From positions 62,001 through 126,000 of the forward strand of contig NZ_JANIKQ010000005.1 of the NCBI RefSeq assembly GCF_024580525.1: DNA of 64,000 nucleotides, read 5' to 3'. Source of the stretch: Neisseria dentiae (lineage in GTDB: Bacteria > Pseudomonadota > Gammaproteobacteria > Burkholderiales > Neisseriaceae). Shown piece by piece: positions 47,877 to 56,263 of the stretch (the stretch's first letter is position 1; the number at the start of each line of letters is the position of its first letter). A program made the translations under genes and the position numbers. The notes under the pieces were generated by a model that worked only from the letters and a program-made list of their open reading frames with translations, was not told where the DNA came from and searched no databases.

Positions 47877-49895
47877 ATGGCAAAACCCCAAGCTCACGTT
47901 CCGTTAATCCGCCGCCCGTGGTTCGCTTTTTTAAGTTCCATGCGCTTTGCCGTCTCCCTGCTCAGCCTGCTGGGCGTGGCATCGGTTATCGGCACGGTAT
48001 TGCAGCAAAACCAGCAGCCCACCGATTATGTGGTGAAATTCGGCCCGTTTTGGTCGGAAATATTCGGCTTTTTGGGCCTCTACGATGTGTATGCCTCGGG
48101 CTGGTTCGTGCTGATTATGATTTTTCTGGTGCTCTCCACCGGCCTGTGCCTGTGGCGCAATATCCCGCCGTTTGTGCGCGAAATGAAGTCGTTCCGCGTG
48201 AATGCGGGCAAAAAATCGCTGGCCTCGATGAAACACACCGCACTTATCGGCGGCGGCCTTTCCCCCGAAATCGCCGCACGCTATTTAAGTGTACAGGGCT
48301 TCAGCAGTAAAACCGTCGAACGTGAAGACGACTCGGTGCTGGTGGCGGCGAAAAAAGGGGCGATGAACAAATGGGGCTATATTTTCGCCCACGCCGCCAT
48401 CATCGTTATCTGTTTGGGCGGCCTGATAGACAGCAACCTGCTGCTCAAAGCGGGCATGCTTACCGGCAGAATCGTGCCCGACAACGATTCGATGTTTGCC
48501 AAAGATTTCAAACCCGAAAGCATTTTGGGCAGCGGCAATATTTCGTTTCGCGGCAACGTGAACATCACCGAAGGCCAAAGCGCCGACGTGGTGTTTTTAA
48601 ATGCCGACAAAGGGATGCTGGTTCAGGATTTGCCGTTTAGCGTCGAATTGAAAAAATTCCATATCGACTTCTACAACACCGGCATGCCCAAAGATTTTGC
48701 CAGCGATTTGGTTGTAACCGACAAAGCCAGCGGCAGGAAAACCGAAAAAACCATACGCGTCAACCACCCGCTCACGGTCGACGGCATCACCATCTATCAG
48801 GCCAGCTTTGCCGACGGCGGCTCCGGTTTGAAATTCAAGGTTTGGAACCTCAGCAACCCCGGCCGCACGCCCGCCGAAATGGATGCGGTGTCGATGAGCG
48901 CCTTCCCGCTTAATTTGGGCAGCGAGCAATACCGCTTGGAATTCGACCAATTCACGGCGATGAACGTGGAAGACATGAGCGCGCCGCAAGAAAAAGGCAA
49001 ACTGAACTTTCAGACGGCCATCAACGATGTGCGCAGCGTGAGGCAGGATAAAAAATTCACCAACATCGGCCCCTCGATTGTGTACCGCATCCGTGATAAG
49101 GCCGGGCAGGCCGTCGAATATAAAAACTATATGCTGCCGGTGAAACAGGAAGAAGACTATTTCTACATCACCGGCACGCGCACGGGGCTGGAGCAGCAAT
49201 ACCGCTGGCTGCGCATTCCTATGGACGGCAGCGGCAGCATCGACACCTTCATGGCCTTGCGCGAACATTTGAGCAACCCCGAAGTGCGCAAACGCGTGAT
49301 TGCGGTTTCCGCCGCCGGTGCGCCCGAAAACATACGCGCAGTATTCAACCAAGCCGCCGAAAACACGCTGGCGATTTTCGCCAAAGGCGGCTATCTGGCG
49401 TTGAACGACTATCTCGAAAAAAACATTCCGCCCGCCGAGCAAGAAAAAATGCAGGGCTTTTTCTACCAGATACTCTACGGCGCCATGAACGTTTTGCTCG
49501 ACGACACCATCAAAACCTACCGGCTGCCCGATTGGCAACCCGGCGAAGCGCGCAACCGCTTCCTGCTCAACAGCATGGACGCCTACACCGGCCTTACCGA
49601 ATATCCCGCGCCCGTGCTGCTGCAACTGAACGGCTACAAAGAAGTACGCTCTTCCGGCCTGCAAATGACCCGCGCCCCGGGCGCATCGCTGGTTTACCTC
49701 GGCTCGGTGCTGCTGGTTTTGGGCACGGTGTTTATGTTTTACATCCGCGAAAAACGCGCATGGGTGTTATTCGATAAAGACGGCGTGCGCTTTTCGATGT
49801 CGTCGTCGCGCAGCGAACGCGATTTGCAGAAAGAGTTTCCCAAACACGCGGCCGCCCTCGAAACCCTTGCCGCCGATTTGAAGAAAACCGATTAA
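47877..49895 (+). CDS. resB: Cytochrome c maturation protein ResB (System II)
   Basis: A 672-aa ResB/Ccs1-family protein that with CcsA exports haem and ligates it to apocytochromes. N-terminal membrane helices (FAVSLLSLLGVASVIGTVLQ; VLIMIFLVLSTGLCLWRNIP; GYIFAHAAIIVICLGGLID) precede a large periplasmic domain and a final helix near LVYLGSVLLVLGTVFMFYIR. A DUS in frame encodes NFQTAIND. ccsA follows 100 bp later across a DUS pair. Confidence 0.93.
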   Translation: MAKPQAHVPLIRRPWFAFLSSMRFAVSLLSLLGVASVIGTVLQQNQQPTDYVVKFGPFWSEIFGFLGLYDVYASGWFVLIMIFLVLSTGLCLWRNIPPFVREMKSFRVNAGKKSLASMKHTALIGGGLSPEIAARYLSVQGFSSKTVEREDDSVLVAAKKGAMNKWGYIFAHAAIIVICLGGLIDSNLLLKAGMLTGRIVPDNDSMFAKDFKPESILGSGNISFRGNVNITEGQSADVVFLNADKGMLVQDLPFSVELKKFHIDFYNTGMPKDFASDLVVTDKASGRKTEKTIRVNHPLTVDGITIYQASFADGGSGLKFKVWNLSNPGRTPAEMDAVSMSAFPLNLGSEQYRLEFDQFTAMNVEDMSAPQEKGKLNFQTAINDVRSVRQDKKFTNIGPSIVYRIRDKAGQAVEYKNYMLPVKQEEDYFYITGTRTGLEQQYRWLRIPMDGSGSIDTFMALREHLSNPEVRKRVIAVSAAGAPENIRAVFNQAAENTLAIFAKGGYLALNDYLEKNIPPAEQEKMQGFFYQILYGAMNVLLDDTIKTYRLPDWQPGEARNRFLLNSMDAYTGLTEYPAPVLLQLNGYKEVRSSGLQMTRAPGASLVYLGSVLLVLGTVFMFYIREKRAWVLFDKDGVRFSMSSSRSERDLQKEFPKHAAALETLAADLKKTD

Positions 49896-49904
49896 TACGG
49901 CTGC

Positions 49905-49972
49905 TTTTTCAGACGGCCTCCGGCACTTAATGTGATTAAGTAAATCCACCATAAACAGGCCGTCTGAAAAAT
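49905..49972. terminator. Widely spaced inverted DUS pair between resB and ccsA
   Basis: TTTTTCAGACGGCCT (49907-49920) and AGGCCGTCTGAAAAA (about 49958-49972) face each other over about 37 bases. As this lies inside an operon it may only attenuate transcription or simply serve DNA uptake. Confidence 0.4.
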
Positions 49973-49995
49973 CACGCATATTTAGGCTCTACACC

Positions 49996-51192
49996 ATGAA
50001 CCAAACCATAAACAACACCGGAAAATTATCCGAACACGCCCTCTTGGCCCACAAACCGTTTCTACGCCGCCTCAACGTTTTAGACTGGCTGTTTGCTTTG
50101 GTCGTGGCGGTAACGGCGGTGTTCGCACAGTTTCACGTCGGCCACCACATGGACATCTACGAAGTGGTGATTTTGTGGTTTTGCGCTGCGGCGGCCGTAT
50201 TGCTGGGCTGGTTTTTCAAACCCCTGCGCTGGTTTACCGTGGTTTCGGTGCTGCTGGCCTACGGAGCAGTGCAGCTTTACAGCGGCGACATCGCCCGCGC
50301 CGACCGCTTTTTGCTGAAATATTTTTTAAGCAGCCAGTCGGCGGTGATGTGGCAGTGCGCCACCGTGTTTCTGGCTCTGTTTTGCTACATCGCCGGCGCA
50401 TTTACGGCCAACAGGCGGCAAACCGCCACCAACACGCTGCTGGGCATCGGCACCGCGCTCACCTGGGTTTCTGCGCTGGCGGGCTTCACCGGCCTGTTGG
50501 TGCGCTGGCACGAAAGCTATCTGCTGCGCCCCGACGCAGGGCATATCCCCGTTTCCAACCTCTATGAAGTGTTTATTCTGTTTTTGGTGATTACCGCTTT
50601 GATGTATCTTTATTACGAAAGCAAATTCGCCGTGCAGAAACTCGGCGGCTTCGTGCTCTCGTTTATGGCCGCCGTGGTGGTGTTTGTGTTGTGGTACAGC
50701 CTGTCGCGCGAAGCGCACGCCATCCAGCCGCTGATTCCCGCGCTGCAATCTTGGTGGATGAAAATCCATGTGCCCGCCAACTTTATCGGCTACGGCGCGT
50801 TCTGTATTTCCGCCATGCTCGGCATCGCCGAACTGCTGGCCATCCGCAGCGAAAACGCCGGTAAAAAATCTTGGCTGCCCGATTCGCAAACCATCGAAGA
50901 AGTGATGTATAAAGCCATCGCCGTCGGCTTTCTGTTTTTCACCATTGCCACCATACTCGGCGCGCTGTGGGCGGCCGACGCTTGGGGGCGCTATTGGAGC
51001 TGGGATCCTAAAGAAACCTGGGCGTTTATCGTGTGGCTGAACTACGCCGTGTGGCTGCATATGCGGCTGGTGGCGGGCTGGCGCGGCAAAGTGCTGGCAT
51101 GGTGGGCGATTATCGGCCTGTTTATCACCGCCTTCGCCTTTATCGGCGTGAATATGTTTTTGAGCGGCCTGCACTCTTACGGCACCCTGTAA
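49996..51192 (+). CDS. ccsA: Cytochrome c biogenesis protein CcsA (ResC)
   Basis: A 398-aa multi-pass haem handling protein. The tryptophan-rich WWD-type motif is AWGRYWSWDPKETWAF; conserved histidines lie in RWHESYLLRPDAGHIPVSNL and MKIHVPANFIGYGAF. It acts with ResB as haem exporter and synthetase for periplasmic c-type cytochromes. Confidence 0.94.
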   Translation: MNQTINNTGKLSEHALLAHKPFLRRLNVLDWLFALVVAVTAVFAQFHVGHHMDIYEVVILWFCAAAAVLLGWFFKPLRWFTVVSVLLAYGAVQLYSGDIARADRFLLKYFLSSQSAVMWQCATVFLALFCYIAGAFTANRRQTATNTLLGIGTALTWVSALAGFTGLLVRWHESYLLRPDAGHIPVSNLYEVFILFLVITALMYLYYESKFAVQKLGGFVLSFMAAVVVFVLWYSLSREAHAIQPLIPALQSWWMKIHVPANFIGYGAFCISAMLGIAELLAIRSENAGKKSWLPDSQTIEEVMYKAIAVGFLFFTIATILGALWAADAWGRYWSWDPKETWAFIVWLNYAVWLHMRLVAGWRGKVLAWWAIIGLFITAFAFIGVNMFLSGLHSYGTL

Positions 51193-51210
51193 ACCGCAGC
51201 CATTATGCTT

Positions 51211-51250
51211 CAGGCCGTCTGAAAATATTTCAGACGGCCTGTGATTTTTT
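51211..51250 (+). terminator. Terminator of resB-ccsA (DUS hairpin with T-run)
   Basis: CAGGCCGTCTGAAA and TTTCAGACGGCCTG stem, followed by GTGATTTTTT on the plus strand, 19 bp after the ccsA stop. Confidence 0.8.
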
Positions 51251-51303
51251 GCTTAAACCATGCCTTTAGCGTATCATTCACACCTGCCCCAAAACCCGAA
51301 AAC

Positions 51304-51350
51304 ACTTTTGCAATCGGCTTTTTCCGAGAGCCGATTGCAAAAGTATTTTT
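51304..51350 (+). promoter_or_regulatory. Strong hairpin in the rng leader
   Basis: ACTTTTGCAATCGGCT (51304-51319) and AGCCGATTGCAAAAGT (51329-51344) are a perfect 16-bp inverted repeat with a nine-base loop and then ATTTTT, 19 bases before the rng start. It could be a second terminator, or a leader hairpin through which RNase G controls its own mRNA, as RNase E does in E. coli. Confidence 0.55.
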
Positions 51351-51368
51351 ATATTTAACGAGTGATTT

Positions 51369-52865
51369 ATGTTAAACGGTATTCCCCTGCCCAAAGACAC
51401 GGTGCGCCCGCCCGAAACCGTGCTGGTCAACATCACGCCGCAGGAAACGCGCGTGGCGGTGTTGGAAGAAAACAATATCTGCGAACTGCATATCGAACGC
51501 AACAGCGGCCACGGACTGGTAGGCAACATCTATCTGGGCGTGGTACGCCGCGTGCTGCCCGGCATGCAGAGCGCGTTTATCGACATCGGCTTGGAGCGGG
51601 CCGCGTTTCTGCATATCGTCGATGTGCTCGAACAGCGCCGCAACCCCGACGAAACCCAGCGTATCGAGCATATGCTGTTTGAAGGCCAATCGGTATTGGT
51701 GCAGGTGATCAAAGACCCCATCAACACCAAAGGCGCGCGCCTTTCCACCCAAATTTCGCTGGCCGGGCGCTTTCTCGTGCACCTGCCGCAGGAAGACCAT
51801 ATCGGCATTTCGCAACGCATCGAAGACGAAGAAGAACGCAACAGCCTGCGCAGCCGCTTAGAAAACCTGCTGCCCGAAAACGGCGCGGGGCAAGGCTATA
51901 TCATCCGCACCAGTGCCGAAAACGCCAGCGATGCCGAATTGCAGGCCGATATCGGCTATCTCACCAAAGTGTGGGAAAACATCCAGCATCAGGCCAAAAC
52001 CCGGCCTCCCGAAACCCTGCTGTATCAAGATCTGCCCTTAAGCCTGCGCGTGCTGCGCGATATGTTCAGCGACAACACCCGCGAAATTCTGGTCGATTCC
52101 AAAGAAAACCACCAACGCATGCAGGAATTCGCCGAGCTGTATGTGCCGGGCGCCGCCGGCAAAATCCGCCTGTTTAAAGGTGAGCGGCCGCTGTTTGAAA
52201 GCCACAACGTCGAGCAGGAAATCAACCGCGCCCTGCAACCGCGCGTCAACCTCAACTTCGGCAGCTACCTGATTATCGAAGCCACCGAAGCCATGACCAC
52301 CATCGATGTGAACACCGGCGGTTTCGTGGGTGCGCGCAATTTCGACGAAACCATCTTCCGCACCAACCTCGAAGCCTGCCACACCATCGCCCGCGAGCTG
52401 CGCCTGCGCAACCTCGGCGGCATCATCATCATCGACTTTATCGACATGGCGCACGACACCCACCGCGAAGCCGTGCTGCAAGAGCTGGCCAAAGCCCTGA
52501 GCTTCGACCGCACCCGCGTTACCCTCAACGGCTTCACCAGCCTCGGCCTGGTGGAGCTGACCCGCAAGCGCACCCGCGAAAACCTAAGCCATGTTCTGTG
52601 CGAACCCTGCCCGTCGTGCCAAGGCAGAGGCCGTCTGAAAACCCCGCAAACCGTGTGTTATGAAATCCAGCGCGAAATCGTGCGCGAAGCCCGCCGTTAC
52701 GATGCCAAAGAATTCCGCATTCTCGCCGCGCCGAATGTTATCGACCTCTTTCTCGACGAAGAGTCGCAGTCGCTGGCCATGCTGATCGACTTTATCGGCA
52801 AACCGATTTCGTTGGCGGTTGAAACGGCCTATACGCAGGAACAATACGATATCGTGCTGATGTAG
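51369..52865 (+). CDS. rng: Ribonuclease G
   Basis: Endoribonuclease that matures the 16S rRNA 5' end and turns over some mRNAs. The 498-aa protein has an S1 domain (about 40-125, NIYLGVVRRVLPGMQSAFID), the catalytic segments TTIDVNTGGFVGARNFDET and GGIIIIDFIDMAHDTHREA with metal-binding aspartates, and the zinc-link CEPCPSCQGRGRLKT. Without the long C-terminal scaffold of RNase E it is RNase G. A strong inverted repeat lies 19 bp before the start. Confidence 0.95.
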   Translation: MLNGIPLPKDTVRPPETVLVNITPQETRVAVLEENNICELHIERNSGHGLVGNIYLGVVRRVLPGMQSAFIDIGLERAAFLHIVDVLEQRRNPDETQRIEHMLFEGQSVLVQVIKDPINTKGARLSTQISLAGRFLVHLPQEDHIGISQRIEDEEERNSLRSRLENLLPENGAGQGYIIRTSAENASDAELQADIGYLTKVWENIQHQAKTRPPETLLYQDLPLSLRVLRDMFSDNTREILVDSKENHQRMQEFAELYVPGAAGKIRLFKGERPLFESHNVEQEINRALQPRVNLNFGSYLIIEATEAMTTIDVNTGGFVGARNFDETIFRTNLEACHTIARELRLRNLGGIIIIDFIDMAHDTHREAVLQELAKALSFDRTRVTLNGFTSLGLVELTRKRTRENLSHVLCEPCPSCQGRGRLKTPQTVCYEIQREIVREARRYDAKEFRILAAPNVIDLFLDEESQSLAMLIDFIGKPISLAVETAYTQEQYDIVLM

Positions 52866-52894
52866 GCGCGGCAACCCGCCCTGCCCCACCATTA

Positions 52895-52932
52895 AAAAAG
52901 CCCAACGTTCACAACAAACGTTGGGCTTTTAT
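52895..52932. terminator. Bidirectional terminator between rng and the site-2 protease gene
   Basis: AAAAAGCCCAACGTT and AACGTTGGGCTTTTA form a 13-bp stem with an eight-base loop and A/T-runs on both sides, between convergent genes. Confidence 0.88.
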
Positions 52933-52941
52933 TTAGACCCG

Positions 52942-53592
52942 CTAGAAAAACAACCCCGTAACCGAACTCACCAGCGTGATGATGCCCGCCACAAACGGCA
53001 TCATGATTTTGCTCAACAGCCCCGTTACCAGCAGAATCAGGATAATCCAAGTGCCGTAAGGCTCGATTTTCTGAAACTGCATCGACGTGCGGGGGGGCAG
53101 GAAGCTGTCGACGAAACGGCCGCCGTCGAGCGGCAGCACCGGCAGCATATTGAGCACGAACAGCACGGCGTTAATCAACACGCCGTATTTGGCCATTTCG
53201 CCCAGCGGGTATTGGAACGACTCGGGCACATGGGGCGCCAGCGCAAACACCAAACCCCAGCCGAACGCCATCGCCAGATTGGACAGCGGCCCGGCCACCG
53301 CCACCATGCGCAGCCCCAGGCGCATATTGCGGAAATTGCGCGGCACGATGGGCACGGGCTTGGCCCAGCCGAATAAAAACGGCGTAAGCAGAAACATCAC
53401 TATCGGCACCAAAATCGTGCCGACGGGGTCGATATGCGCCAGCGGATTGAGCGTGAGCCTGCCGAGCTGCTCGGCGGTGCGGTCGCCCCAATAACGCGCG
53501 GCGTAACCGTGGGCGGCTTCGTGTACGGTTATCGCCAGCAACACCGGCACCAATGCGAGTAAGAAAGTGCCCAAATCGAAGTTTTGAAACAT
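52942..53592 (-). CDS. Site-2 protease family membrane metalloprotease (M50)
   Basis: A 216-aa intramembrane zinc protease. The metal site is TVHEAAHGYAARYWGD (HExxH) and LPVLPLDGGR further on; NPLAHIDPVGTILVP is also typical. Five or six membrane helices are expected, with no PDZ or CBS domain, so it belongs to the short YwhC-like subgroup. The substrate is unknown. It lies downstream of a YciO-type gene, a pairing that recurs in beta-proteobacteria. Confidence 0.92.
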   Translation of the reverse strand: MFQNFDLGTFLLALVPVLLAITVHEAAHGYAARYWGDRTAEQLGRLTLNPLAHIDPVGTILVPIVMFLLTPFLFGWAKPVPIVPRNFRNMRLGLRMVAVAGPLSNLAMAFGWGLVFALAPHVPESFQYPLGEMAKYGVLINAVLFVLNMLPVLPLDGGRFVDSFLPPRTSMQFQKIEPYGTWIILILLVTGLLSKIMMPFVAGIITLVSSVTGLFF

Positions 53593-53620
53593 AGTTTTCC
53601 TTTTGAATTAAAGTAATCCC

Positions 53621-53676
53621 GGCCGTCTGAAAACCGGCCGCACCATGATGAAACCTTTGCAGGTTTTCAGACGGCC
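53621..53676. terminator. Inverted DUS pair
   Basis: GGCCGTCTGAAAACC (53621-53635) and GGTTTTCAGACGGCC (53662-53676) form a 15-bp stem with a 26-base loop. The right arm touches the stop of the YciO-family gene. Confidence 0.6.
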
Positions 53677-54297
53677 TTACAACCCGAACAGGCTTTTATC
53701 GCCCTTGCCTTCGCGCACGAGTTCCACGCCGTCGGTCATATCAATAACGGTGGTCGGCTCGGTGCCGCACCAGCCGCCGTCAATCACCAAATCGACGCTG
53801 TGCTCCAAGCGGTCGCGGATTTCGTAGGGGTCGGTTAAGGGTTCGCTGTCTTCGGGCAGCATCAGGGTGCAGCTTAACAGCGGCTCGCCCAGTTCGGCCA
53901 ACAGGGCAAGCGCGATTTTGTTGTCGGGCACTCGCAGACCGATGGTTTTGCGTTTGGGGTGTAGGGTGCGGTTGGGCACTTCTTTGGTGGCCTGCAAGAT
54001 AAAGGTATAACTGCCCGGAGTTGCGGCCTTGAGCTGGCGGAACTGGCTGTTATCGACTTTGGCGTAAGTGCCCAGCTCGCTCAAATCGGCGCACATCAGC
54101 GTGAGGTGGTGTTTCTGGTCGATTTGACGGATGCGCAAAATGCGCTCCATCGCTTCTTTGTCGCCCAAGTGGCAGCCGAGTGCGTAACAGGAATCGGTGG
54201 GGTAAACCACGATGCCGCCTTGTTTGATGATTTCCGCCGCCTGTTTGATCAGGCGCTCTTGCGGGTTGTCGGGGTGGATGGCGAAAAATTGTGCCAT
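53677..54297 (-). CDS. Sua5/YciO/YrdC family protein (YciO-like)
   Basis: A 206-aa protein starting MAQFFAIHPDNPQERLIKQA at 54297 after GGAACAC; longer starts have no ribosome binding site. It has the YrdC fold motifs GGIVVYPTDSCYALGC, KHHLTLMCADLSEL, TPGSYTFILQATKEVP and KTIGLRVPDN. True TsaC makes threonylcarbamoyl-AMP for tRNA t6A; YciO-type paralogues may have another role. The subgroup call rests on the KR..KTIGLR region and gene context (PHP and site-2 protease neighbours). Confidence 0.88.
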   Translation of the reverse strand: MAQFFAIHPDNPQERLIKQAAEIIKQGGIVVYPTDSCYALGCHLGDKEAMERILRIRQIDQKHHLTLMCADLSELGTYAKVDNSQFRQLKAATPGSYTFILQATKEVPNRTLHPKRKTIGLRVPDNKIALALLAELGEPLLSCTLMLPEDSEPLTDPYEIRDRLEHSVDLVIDGGWCGTEPTTVIDMTDGVELVREGKGDKSLFGL

Positions 54298-54410
54298 GCT
54301 GTGTTCCTTGCCGGTTGATGGTTTGGCGGAATTGTAACTGAAAATGCCGCCGTGCAAGTGATATGGGGGCGAAACGGCCGCCATGCAATTATAAACGCCA
54401 TACAATCATA

Positions 54411-54442
54411 AAGGCCGTCTGAAATGTTTTCAGACGGCCTTC
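54411..54442 (-). terminator. Terminator after acp (inverted DUS pair)
   Basis: AAGGCCGTCTGAAA and TTTCAGACGGCCTT, a 14-bp stem with a four-base loop, 16 bp after the acp stop on the minus strand. Confidence 0.65.
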
Positions 54443-54457
54443 CGCTATTGCACGGTA

Positions 54458-54841
54458 TCAACGTTTGCGAGGCATGCAGGATTTGTAAACGATTTCCTGC
54501 GAGGGCGAGGTAATCATCACCGCTTTTTGACGGTGGTTTTGGCGCGTCATGTAGTCGGTGCTCAACGAGAAATTGTTTTCGTCGCCGAAAATGGTTTCCA
54601 CATCATCGGAACGGTTGAGGTTGATGGGCATGCGGCGGGTTTTGCCGTTTACATAGGCAGAAGCGTAAACCGGCAGGTTTTGTTTGTTGAAACCGTAGGT
54701 TACTTTCACTTTTTTGCCTTGCTGGCAGGTGTATTGTACTGAAGACTTTTTCACTGCCTTGCCGGGAATATCGTCGGCATGGGCAACGCCGGCCGCCAGT
54801 GTGGCGGCAACCAATAATGCGGTTGACAATACTTTCTTCAT
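54458..54841 (-). CDS. acp: Adhesin complex protein ACP (C-type lysozyme inhibitor)
   Basis: A 127-aa exported protein: signal peptide MKKVLSTALLVAATLAAGVA, then SSVQYTCQQGKKVKVTYGFN, MPINLNRSDDVETIFGDENN and AVMITSPSQEIVYKSCMPRK. The order of motifs and the two cysteines match meningococcal ACP, an adhesin and inhibitor of human lysozyme with an MliC-like fold. Start 54841 is chosen for its AAAGAG ribosome binding site; ATG at 54856 lacks one. It has its own promoter (54876-54905) and terminator and looks inserted between the PHP and YciO-family genes. Confidence 0.88.
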   Translation of the reverse strand: MKKVLSTALLVAATLAAGVAHADDIPGKAVKKSSVQYTCQQGKKVKVTYGFNKQNLPVYASAYVNGKTRRMPINLNRSDDVETIFGDENNFSLSTDYMTRQNHRQKAVMITSPSQEIVYKSCMPRKR

Positions 54842-54875
54842 GTTTCGCTCTTTCATAAAAGTTGAACGTTTTCAG

Positions 54876-54905
54876 ATTATATCTTTCGTATCTGCCGTCG
54901 GCCAA
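54876..54905 (-). promoter_or_regulatory. Promoter of acp
   Basis: On the minus strand TTGGCC (54900-54905), 18 bp, TATAAT (54876-54881), giving a short leader of about 28 nt before the ATG at 54841. Confidence 0.6.
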
Positions 54906-54987
54906 TATGCCGGATAACAGATGTGCCGCATTATATGAATTATTTTGTTTGGGAGGCACAAGCAAATGAAATCTTAGGTAAACCGTT

Positions 54988-55827
54988 TCAGGCCGTCTGA
55001 AAAAAATCCCAAACGGGTTTGCAGTTGCCGGGCAGTTCGGGGCAGGCGCCCAAGATGCCGCCGCTGTAATCGCCCTGCCGGTGGAAATCGCTGCCGGCGC
55101 TGGCCAACAGGCCGTAGCGTTCGGCCAACAGGGCATAGTTTAAGCGGTCGTTTTTGTCGCAGTTGCCGCTGTGCACTTCGATGGCCGCTCCGCCCGCCGC
55201 TTTGAATTCTTCAAACAGGTTGCGCTTGGCGGTGGCGGAAAAGCCGTAGCGCATGGGGTGGGCGATAACGGCCAAACCGCCCGCGCCTCTGATTGCGGCC
55301 ACGGCTGCGGCCAAATCCGCCCATTCGTGCGGCACGGAGACCGGTTTGCCGTCGCCCAGATATTTGGTGAACGCCTGTTGTTTGTTGCGCACATGGCCTG
55401 CGTTAATCAGAAATTCGGCCACATGGGTGCGCGACACCATTTCGGGGTTGGCGGCCAGGGCAAGCGCACCTTCGTATGCGCCGGAAATGCCTTTCTTTTC
55501 GAGCTTGGCGGCAATCGCTTCCAACCGTTTCAGACGGCCTTTGCGCACTTCGGCCAGCAGGTTTTGCAAATCTTCGTTGCCGTCGTCGAAATCCAGCCCG
55601 ACGATATGCACGGTGCGTTTGCGCCAGGTAACGGAAATTTCCACACCGTTAATCAGGCGGATGCCGCATTTTTGCGCTTCGGCGCGCGCTTCGGCCAGCC
55701 CGCCGGTGTGGTCGTGATCGGTGAGCGCGAGCAGGGTGCAGCCGTTGGCGTGCGCCAGCCGCACCACTTCGGCGGGGCTTAACAGGCCGTCTGAAATATT
55801 GGAATGGCAGTGCAGGTCTATCATCAT
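54988..55827 (-). CDS. PHP-domain 3',5'-nucleoside bisphosphate phosphatase (RNase AM type)
   Basis: A 279-aa PHP hydrolase. Metal ligands are seen in DLHCHSNISDG, ALTDHDHTGG, GVEISV, RTHVAEFL, AHPMRYG and GSDFHRQG. The family (E. coli YciV/Rnm, Chromobacterium homologue) removes 3'-phosphate from pAp and trims RNA 5' ends. Two DUS are read in frame: one gives NISDGLLS near the N-terminus, the other gives FFQTA and supplies the T of the TGA stop. The start is Met1 or Met2. Confidence 0.9.
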   Translation of the reverse strand: MMIDLHCHSNISDGLLSPAEVVRLAHANGCTLLALTDHDHTGGLAEARAEAQKCGIRLINGVEISVTWRKRTVHIVGLDFDDGNEDLQNLLAEVRKGRLKRLEAIAAKLEKKGISGAYEGALALAANPEMVSRTHVAEFLINAGHVRNKQQAFTKYLGDGKPVSVPHEWADLAAAVAAIRGAGGLAVIAHPMRYGFSATAKRNLFEEFKAAGGAAIEVHSGNCDKNDRLNYALLAERYGLLASAGSDFHRQGDYSGGILGACPELPGNCKPVWDFFQTA

Positions 55828-55833
55828 CGCCTT

Positions 55834-56046
55834 TCAGACGGCCTTATCCGTGCCGCCCGTTTGTACGGCGGCTTCTTCGGCAAGCTGCGCCTGCCACTGT
55901 TTCTGCTGCGCGTCGTAGGCGGCTTTTTCGTTCCAATAAATCGTTTGGATACACGCATCGCCGCAATCGCTGCCGCAGCATTCCCACGCTTCGGGGCGCA
56001 CGGGTTCGGGCAGCAGGTCTTCGGGTTTAAGTTTCTTCGGGGTCAT
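55834..56046 (-). CDS. Oxidoreductase-like domain small protein
   Basis: A 70-aa protein starting MTPKKLKPEDLLPEPVRPEA. The cluster ECCGSDCGDACIQTIYWNE fits the 'oxidoreductase-like' N-terminal domain (CCGxxCxxC, then Y..E) found in small beta-proteobacterial proteins. The cysteines may bind metal. Its start lies 20 bp inside the 3' end of the S4-domain gene, indicating coupled translation. Confidence 0.75.
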   Translation of the reverse strand: MTPKKLKPEDLLPEPVRPEAWECCGSDCGDACIQTIYWNEKAAYDAQQKQWQAQLAEEAAVQTGGTDKAV

Positions 56047-56263
56047 AACCGTTTTCGATTTCCAGCACCGTGCCGTTAAACTCAATCACCTCGCCGCCGC
56101 GTATTTTGGCGGTTTTGCGGGTTTCGGTTTCGCCGTTGCGCAACACCAGCCCGTCGGCAATCGCCGCTTTGGCCTGGCCGCCGCTGTCGGTTAGGCCTGC
56201 CAGTTTGAGCAGGTCGCACAAGGCGATGTATTCGTTGTCTTCTAAATATACGGTGGCGTGCAT
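56027..56263 (-). CDS. RNA-binding S4 domain protein (YbcJ/YaaA-like)
   Basis: A 78-aa single S4 domain: MHATVYLEDNEYIALCDLLK, then TDSGGQAKAAIADGLVLRNG and RKTAKIRGGEVIEFNG. The pattern G..SGG.AK..I..G.V..NG.....R..K...G is that of YbcJ. It probably binds structured RNA or ribosomes. It overlaps the next gene by 20 bp and is divergent from katA. Confidence 0.85.
   Translation of the reverse strand: MHATVYLEDNEYIALCDLLKLAGLTDSGGQAKAAIADGLVLRNGETETRKTAKIRGGEVIEFNGTVLEIENGYDPEET

Noticed and set aside
48597..49664. 355-codon frame antisense to resB
   Set aside because: Shadow of resB; no independent support.
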